From assembly GCA_030642425.1 (NCBI GenBank), contig DAOWNU010000067.1, positions 1 to 8,319 of the forward strand: a stretch of 8,319 nt of DNA. Direction: 5' to 3'. A program made the translations under genes and the position numbers. The DNA comes from a bacterium (lineage in GTDB: Bacteria; UBP14; UBA6098). Below, piece after piece: positions 1 to 3,547 of the stretch; positions within the stretch are counted from its first letter, which is position 1, and every line of letters begins with the position of its first letter. The notes beneath the pieces were generated by a model, which searched no databases, had not been told where the DNA came from, and saw only the letters and a list, made by a program, of their open reading frames with translations.

Positions 1-171
1 CCGGAGGGGGCGAGGATAGAGATATTTAATATAAACGGCAGAAGCATTGCGGAACTCCCCGGCGGCGATCAGGTCTGGAAACCGGAGACGTCGGTTGGCA
101 GCGGAATTTATCTCGTCCGGGCGAAAATCGGGGATAAGGATGTTACTAAACGTGTGGTATATTTGAAATGA
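1..171 (+). CDS. C-terminal end of a T9SS-exported surface protein (5' truncated)
   Basis: Frame 1 is open from the first base to a TGA at 169-171 and encodes 56 residues. They match the last part of a Por-type (T9SS type A) sorting domain: IEIFNINGR, then a short linker, then SGIYLVRAKIGD and the ending KRVVYLK. The 876-aa protein at 3548-6178 ends almost identically (SGVYLVRAKIGD...KRVVYLK), and the >=667-aa protein at 6315-8319 has a more distant version. In known T9SS organisms this tail directs outer-membrane translocation and is then cleaved off, with the cargo attached to the surface or released. The functional part of this protein lies upstream of the window, so its role cannot be named. 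A 54-nt palindromic repeat starts at the base after the stop codon. The sorting-domain call is firm; the destination is inferred from the family. Confidence 0.85.
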   Translation, partial: PEGARIEIFNINGRSIAELPGGDQVWKPETSVGSGIYLVRAKIGDKDVTKRVVYLK

Positions 172-225
172 CCGTAGGGGCGAGCCGGTGGCTCGCCCGC
201 GGGTCAACGCAGTTGACCCCTACGG
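172..225. repeat. 54-nt nested inverted repeat (three-stem palindromic element)
   Basis: The outer arms, 172-180 (ccgtagggg) and 217-225 (cccctacgg), are perfect 9-bp complements. Inside are two more perfect hairpins: 178-186 with 190-198 (gggcgagcc / ggctcgccc, 3-nt loop) and 201-208 with 212-219 (gggtcaac / gttgaccc, 3-nt loop). The inner stems share bases with the outer stem, so the molecule can fold either as two adjacent hairpins or as a three-way junction. It starts at the first base after the upstream stop codon. No T-run follows, so it is not a classical intrinsic terminator, although it could protect the 3' end of the mRNA. From memory, similar GTAGGGGCG-type palindromes are dispersed in many bacterial genomes. 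Only one copy is visible here. Confidence 0.8.
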
Positions 226-345
226 ATTTAGAATAAAATTTCACATAAGGAGATAAAATGAGCGAATATAAGGTGTGCCGCGGGCCGTAAAATGGCACTG
301 AAATGGCGTAAGTGCTTATATATCGGTCGGTTAGATATGAAACAC

Positions 346-534
346 GAGCGTTTTTTTAGGAATGTCGAGCGTCTGACAAGATTTGTTGAGCGTTTTTATC
401 GAAATGTCGAGCGTCTGACAAAATTTGTTGAGCGTTTTTATCGGATTGTCGAGCGTTTGTCAAGATTTGTTAAGCGTTTTTATCGGAATGTCGAGCGTTT
501 GTCAAGAAATGATGCGCGTCGAAATCCAAATGTT
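346..534. repeat. 21-bp tandem repeat array with 42-bp higher-order period
   Basis: Nine consecutive 21-bp units start at 346, 367, 388, 409, 430, 451, 472, 493 and 514; the last is degenerate. Two types alternate: A, gagcgtttttatcgnaatgtc, and B, gagcgtytgwcaaratttgt plus t, so the true period is 42 bp. Units are contiguous, with no spacers. Read in the frame opened by the ATG at 292, each unit encodes one heptad, alternating ERFYRNV and ERLTRFV, in an open frame that runs to 729. That frame has no Shine-Dalgarno of its own and its last 85 bp are antisense to the gene at 645-1178, so I do not call it a gene. T5 tracts recurring every 42 bp, near four helical turns, could make the DNA curved. 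Confidence 0.8.
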
Positions 535-644
535 TTCAACAAATGGGCTTCGACGACCAACAAATCGATACAAACGGCTGACGAATACATTTCGACGATT
601 GAAAATCCTATCCCAAAAACCGTCAAAAAGAACCCGATACTTCG
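535..644. other. Degenerate inverted copies of the array; no gene seen
   Basis: This stretch separates the tandem array from the 3' end of the minus-strand gene at 645-1178. It contains reverse-complement pieces of the array: aacaaatc at 559-566 pairs with gatttgtt at 380-387 in a type B unit, and acatttcg at 587-594 pairs with cgaaatgt at 400-407 in a type A unit. A transcript through 346-600 could therefore fold back on itself. The short motif ttcgacga occurs twice (549-556 and 591-598). I see no credible coding sequence, RNA gene or T-rich terminator here. Confidence 0.4.
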
Positions 645-1178
645 TTATTCCTCGAAACCCTCGAATACCGAATCGAGTTCGACTTTCTTCTCGTCGGCGA
701 CATTGAGCATGGTGTTGAAATACGCCTGAAAAGTCTCTTTGGACATGCCGTCATCGATAGGGAGCGTGTGACTGTAACGAATTTCGCCATCCTCGATATC
801 CCACTCGAATTTCCCAAATGTCAGGTCCCAGTTCTCGCTCATAAGATATGTGAGCATCGGAACCGAGGTGCCGTCGTCGAGCGGAAGGCTCATGAACTGG
901 TCGATATAGATATAAAGAATTTCCAGGGATTCGAATAACAGGACGTTGATATCGTATGTGCCGTTGTCGCCCCGGATCGAGAGGTTAATCCGCTCCGATA
1001 GCTCGCCCTCGGCGCCCGTTGTGGTGATCTTATCGAATTTATAGCCGAGATCGGTAATAAAATCGCCTATCTTTTCAACTGTGATAGGATAATATATCTC
1101 GTTCGGCGGCTTGCGGCATAACGCGCTTCCGGCCAAAAGGACAATGCCGGCCAACAAGATCAGGATAGTTTTCTTCAT
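645..1178 (-). CDS. Secreted YbjN-like domain protein
   Basis: This gene encodes 177 residues. Residues 1-19 are a signal peptide (MKK, then a long hydrophobic stretch ending AGSA). C21 follows, but the residue before it is leucine, so the lipobox is poor and ordinary signal-peptidase cleavage after A19 is more likely. The rest resembles the YbjN / type III chaperone-like fold: LTFGKFEWDIEDGEIRYSHT at 119-138, followed by LPIDDG and an amphipathic helix (SKETFQAYFNTML) near the end, is the characteristic strand-strand-helix signature. YbjN-like domains are thought to bind other proteins, and an exported version would act in the periplasm or on the surface; the partner is unknown. GGAGG at 1182-1186 (minus strand) supports the ATG start at 1178. 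It is transcribed divergently from the thiamine operon and convergently with the array at 346-534. The fold assignment is reasonable; the function is unknown. Confidence 0.75.
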   Translation of the reverse strand: MKKTILILLAGIVLLAGSALCRKPPNEIYYPITVEKIGDFITDLGYKFDKITTTGAEGELSERINLSIRGDNGTYDINVLLFESLEILYIYIDQFMSLPLDDGTSVPMLTYLMSENWDLTFGKFEWDIEDGEIRYSHTLPIDDGMSKETFQAYFNTMLNVADEKKVELDSVFEGFEE

Positions 1179-1217
1179 AATTTCCTCCAGAGTGGGTTGC
1201 AGTTACATATTTTTCGC

Positions 1218-1246
1218 AAGATAATCTAAAGAAACATCTAATGCAA
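1218..1246 (-). promoter_or_regulatory. Candidate sigma70-like promoter of the YbjN-like gene
   Basis: On the minus strand, TTGCAT (1241-1246) and TATCTT (1218-1223) are separated by exactly 17 bp. Transcription would begin near 1211, leaving a leader of about 33 nt before the ATG at 1178. The promoter lies back to back with the candidate thiamine-operon promoter at 1271-1298. Based on hexamer match and spacing only. Confidence 0.45.
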
Positions 1247-1270
1247 GCGAATTTTACTCTAAAAAAACAC

Positions 1271-1298
1271 TTGCGGAGTTCTCAACTGGATGTATCTT
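1271..1298 (+). promoter_or_regulatory. Candidate promoter of the thiamine operon
   Basis: TTGCGG (1271-1276) and TATCTT (1293-1298) are 16 bp apart, which would start transcription around 1304-1306, immediately before the riboswitch aptamer. That is where a riboswitch promoter is expected. TATAAC at 1298-1303 is an alternative -10 element but lacks a well-spaced -35. Confidence 0.4.
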
Positions 1299-1304
1299 AT
1301 AACA

Positions 1305-1380
1305 AACCGGGGTGGCCGTGCGAAATGGCCTGAGATTATACCCGTCGAACCTGAACCGGATCATACCGGCGTAGGGAGCA
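1305..1380 (+). promoter_or_regulatory. TPP riboswitch aptamer (THI element)
   Basis: The conserved TPP aptamer core is present in order. The P2 strand ccggggt (1307-1313) pairs with acccg (1340-1344). The P3 arms are ggcc at 1314-1317 and 1327-1330. The pyrimidine-binding CTGAGA is at 1330-1335. ACCTGAACCGGAT lies at 1349-1361, the ccgg arms of P4/P5 at 1356-1359 and 1366-1369, and the 3' signature GCGTAGGGA at 1369-1377. This RNA binds thiamine pyrophosphate and normally lowers expression of the downstream gene when TPP is abundant. Position and strand fit control of thiM-thiE. An intrinsic terminator 33 nt after the aptamer suggests transcriptional control. The outer P1 helix is weak in this copy and I could not define it clearly. 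Confidence 0.95.
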
Positions 1381-1412
1381 TTTCAATTCCCCTCCGCAAT
1401 ATGATCCCCGAT

Positions 1413-1442
1413 GAAGAGGCTTAGATTTGATAAAGCCTTTTT
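1413..1442 (+). terminator. Intrinsic terminator in the riboswitch expression platform
   Basis: The arms gaagaggctt (1413-1422) and aagccttttt (1433-1442) form a 10-bp stem with two G-U pairs around a 10-nt loop. The 3' arm ends in five T residues, so the T-run is partly inside the stem. The site lies 160 nt before thiM and just after the aptamer, the usual place for TPP-controlled attenuation. The competing antiterminator is not obvious: TATGATCC at 1400-1407 is a perfect complement of GGATCATA (1358-1365) in the aptamer, but it lies just outside the terminator stem. Confidence 0.65.
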
Positions 1443-1601
1443 GAACGTAGCGTTATGAATACTTTCGCATTTTTAAAACGGTATAATACCCGGTTGCTTA
1501 ATTCGCTCCGATTAATATCAAAATGCAAGCAGTTATTTAAGTTGTCCAGTATAATAGCTTTTAAATGTAAAAATTTTCAAACGAGAAAAAAAGGGGGCAA
1601 A
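1443..1601 (+). other. AT-rich leader between riboswitch terminator and thiM
   Basis: This 159-nt stretch is much richer in A and T than the flanking genes. It carries two perfect TATAAT hexamers (1482-1487 and 1550-1555), but neither has a convincing -35 at 16-18 bp. The thiM reading frame stays open back to an ATG at 1455, which would add 49 mostly basic residues unlike ThiM. The ribosome binding site AAGGGGG at 1591-1597, four bases before the ATG at 1602, settles the start there. Secondary promoters escaping TPP control are possible but unproven. Confidence 0.4.
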
Positions 1602-2408
1602 ATGTCGGCAAATTGGAAACAGGAACTTTCCAGAAATCTTAGGAATGTGCGTGAAAAACACCCGCTCGTGCACAATATCACAAATTTCGTCGTGATGAAT
1701 TCCTCGGCGAATATCCTGCTCGCACAGGGGGCTTTTCCGGTGATGGCCCATGCGCCGAACGAGGTGGAAGATATGGTCGCGCTGGCCAATTGCCTCGTTC
1801 TCAATATCGGGACTCTGACCGACGAGTGGGTTCGGGCCATGATTTTGGCCGGCAAAAGGGCCAATAAGCTGAAAATCCCCGTCGTGCTCGACCCGGTCGG
1901 CGCCGGAGCGACACCGCTCCGCACGAGCAAATCGCTCGAGATTATCGAAAATGTCGAACTTGCGGCGATCCGCGGGAACGCCTCCGAAATCCGCGCGCTC
2001 GGGAATACCGGCGGGAAAACAAGGGGCGTCGATGCTATCCACGGCGTCGATGAAGTTTCCGACATCGCAAAAAAACTCGCCGGAGAGCACAATACTATAG
2101 TGGGAGTTTCGGGAAAAGTGGATTTGATCACAGACGGCAGCCGAGTTGTCCGCGTGAGCAACGGCGTGCCGATGATGAGCGTTGTCACAGGCACGGGCTG
2201 CGGCCTTTCGGCGACAGTGGGCGCTTTTATTGGCGCGAATGAAAAATCTATCGAGGCGGTCGTGTCGGCGTTCGCTTTCTACGGACTCAGCGGCGAGAAA
2301 GCCGCGCAAAGCTCGAACGGCCCCGGCTCATTCGAGATCGCTTTCAGGGACGCATTATTCCTGCTTTCGCCGGACAGCCCCGGCGAGATACGGATTTTTG
2401 AGGAATGA
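1602..2408 (+). CDS. thiM: Hydroxyethylthiazole kinase
   Basis: ThiM uses ATP to phosphorylate 4-methyl-5-(2-hydroxyethyl)thiazole, the salvage route to the thiazole half of thiamine, in the cytoplasm. From the ATG at 1602 the protein has 268 residues, the normal family length. Visible motifs are HNITNFVVMN from residue 24, DPVGAGA at 97-103, and GTGCGLSA at 197-204 with the cysteine (C200) at the position of the catalytic cysteine of this ribokinase-like family. The C-terminal GPGSFEIAFRDAL segment also fits. The start is chosen for AAGGGGG four bases upstream and because family homology begins there; the in-frame ATG at 1455 adds an unrelated basic extension. The gene sits behind a TPP riboswitch and overlaps thiE by four bases (ATGA), so the two are co-transcribed and probably translationally coupled. 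All key motifs look intact. Confidence 0.96.
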   Translation: MSANWKQELSRNLRNVREKHPLVHNITNFVVMNSSANILLAQGAFPVMAHAPNEVEDMVALANCLVLNIGTLTDEWVRAMILAGKRANKLKIPVVLDPVGAGATPLRTSKSLEIIENVELAAIRGNASEIRALGNTGGKTRGVDAIHGVDEVSDIAKKLAGEHNTIVGVSGKVDLITDGSRVVRVSNGVPMMSVVTGTGCGLSATVGAFIGANEKSIEAVVSAFAFYGLSGEKAAQSSNGPGSFEIAFRDALFLLSPDSPGEIRIFEE

Positions 2409-3037
2409 TAGACTACTCGCTATATCTTGTAACCGATTCCGGTTTGTGCCGCGGCGATTTTTTCGAGACGATCAAAAGCGCGATCCGCGGGGGAGTTACT
2501 ATCGTCCAACTCCGCGAAAAGCTTTTGGAGACGGGGGAGTTTTTCCAAAAGGCTCTCGCGTTGAAAAAGTTCTTGGACGAACGAAAAATTCCCCTTATTA
2601 TTAATGACAGAATCGATATTGCCCTTGCGGTCGGCGCGGCGGGCGTTCATATCGGCCAGCGGGATATGCCACCCGACATTGCACGCAAAATGTTGGGCGA
2701 AGGGGCGATTGTCGGAGTTTCTGTCGGCTCGGTGGATGAAGCTATCGCTGCGGAAAGGGGGGGGGTGGCGGACTATCTCGGAATAAGCCCGGTTTGGACG
2801 ACCCCAACTAAAGTCGACACGTCGGAACCGGTGGGGCTCGAGGGCATCAGGAAAATTAGAAAAAAGGCCGCGCTGCCGCTGATCGGGATAGGCGGTATTA
2901 AGGCTAACAATGTCGAAAGCGTTATCGAGGCCGGTTGTGACGGCGTCGCGGTGGTTTCCGCGATAATGACCGCCGAAAATCCGGAAATCGCGGCTCGCGA
3001 GTTGATAATAAAAATAAAAAGTGCAAGATCGAAATAA
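2405..3037 (+). CDS. thiE: Thiamine-phosphate synthase
   Basis: ThiE couples hydroxymethylpyrimidine pyrophosphate with hydroxyethylthiazole phosphate, the ThiM product, to give thiamine monophosphate and pyrophosphate. The 210-residue protein has the usual length and TIM-barrel motifs in order: YLVTD at 7-11, QLREK at 35-39, INDRID at 66-71, GVHIGQRDMP at 80-89, GISPVWTTPTK at 126-136 (phosphate-binding loop), GIGGI at 161-165 and GVAVVSAI at 180-187. The ATG overlaps the thiM stop (ATGA), and the purine-rich GAGGA abuts the start codon with almost no spacing, so initiation probably depends on ribosomes finishing thiM. Unlike many operons, thiD and thiC are not adjacent, so the pyrimidine substrate must come from genes elsewhere or from uptake. 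Nothing appears damaged. Confidence 0.96.
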   Translation: MIDYSLYLVTDSGLCRGDFFETIKSAIRGGVTIVQLREKLLETGEFFQKALALKKFLDERKIPLIINDRIDIALAVGAAGVHIGQRDMPPDIARKMLGEGAIVGVSVGSVDEAIAAERGGVADYLGISPVWTTPTKVDTSEPVGLEGIRKIRKKAALPLIGIGGIKANNVESVIEAGCDGVAVVSAIMTAENPEIAARELIIKIKSARSK

Positions 3038-3073
3038 GGCCGGAAATTTTTAATATCCAAAAAGGAGTTTTTC

Positions 3074-3418
3074 ATGGAAAAACTTATTACGGCGTGCGGG
3101 CTCGACTGCTCACAATGCGAGGCTTATATCGCCACGAAGGCCAACGACGCCGGGGGTCGCGCGAAAGTCGCGGAGGCGTGGAGCAAGATGTATGATTGTG
3201 TCTTAACCGCCGAAGATTGTATCTGCGAGGGCTGTATGCAGGGCGGCATAATAAGCACCGCGCACGCAAATATATGTGCAGTGCGAAGCTGCGCAATTGC
3301 ACGCAAAATCCCAAATTGTGCTCACTGTGAGGATTATATCTGCGATAAGCTCAGTGGGCTTTTTGAATATACTCCCGAAGCGCGAAAGGCTCTCGAGGAC
3401 ATTCGCTCGAAACTGTAG
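3074..3418 (+). CDS. DUF3795 cysteine-rich protein
   Basis: A 114-residue cytoplasmic protein with no signal peptide. It has twelve cysteines, arranged as C8-x3-C12-x2-C15, C42, C49-x-C51-x2-C54, C68, C73, and C82-x2-C85-x4-C90. The start (ITACGLDCSQCEAYIAT), the central CEGC, and the CAHCEDYICDKL near the end match the DUF3795 family as I know it. The family function is not established; the spacing suggests zinc or iron-sulfur binding, which is inference. AAGGAG six bases before the ATG supports the start. It follows thiE by 36 nt on the same strand with no evident terminator, so it is probably co-transcribed under the TPP riboswitch. DUF3795 genes occur in many unrelated contexts, so a thiamine role does not follow from this arrangement. 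Confidence 0.85.
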   Translation: MEKLITACGLDCSQCEAYIATKANDAGGRAKVAEAWSKMYDCVLTAEDCICEGCMQGGIISTAHANICAVRSCAIARKIPNCAHCEDYICDKLSGLFEYTPEARKALEDIRSKL

Positions 3419-3457
3419 ATCGAAATTGCTGAATCCTCGATATTTAACGGGTCGCTT

Positions 3458-3537
3458 GGTCAACAATGTTGACTGATGGTCGTCAATGCCGATTGATGGT
3501 CGGCAACACCGATTAATGTTCGACAATGCCGATTTGC
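3458..3537. repeat. 20-nt tandem repeat array (4 units) in a convergent intergenic region
   Basis: Four contiguous 20-nt units begin at 3458, 3478, 3498 and 3518, each close to ggtcgncaatgccgattgat. The first unit contains a perfect hairpin, gtcaac-aat-gttgac (3459-3473). The array lies between the stop of the DUF3795 gene and the stop of the 876-aa gene, so it is downstream of both. There is no T-run, so ordinary terminator function is not evident. Read on the minus strand, the units resemble the 346-534 array (atcggcattgtcgaac here, atcggattgtcgagcg there). Confidence 0.7.
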
Positions 3538-3547
3538 CGATTCGGCG

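Noticed and set aside
346..534. CRISPR array
   Set aside because: The units are contiguous, with no unique spacers, and diverge progressively; no cas gene is nearby.
292..729. 145-codon open frame containing the heptad repeats, as a confident gene
   Set aside because: It has no Shine-Dalgarno of its own, depends on a repeat whose 21-bp period automatically keeps the frame open, and ends antisense to the well-supported YbjN-like gene. Kept as a question under the findings.
1113..1122. Lipobox in the YbjN-like protein (SALC, cysteine 21)
   Set aside because: Leucine directly before the cysteine does not fit the lipobox; cleavage after A19 is more likely.
1455..1601. N-terminal extension of ThiM from the ATG at 1455
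   Set aside because: The 49 residues are basic and unlike ThiM, the ATG lacks a ribosome site, and AAGGGGG precedes the ATG at 1602 where family homology begins.
1533..2309. Long minus-strand open frames opposite thiM (258 and 205 codons)
   Set aside because: They are antisense shadows of a conserved enzyme gene; their translations are rich in His, Arg and Ser without recognisable motifs.
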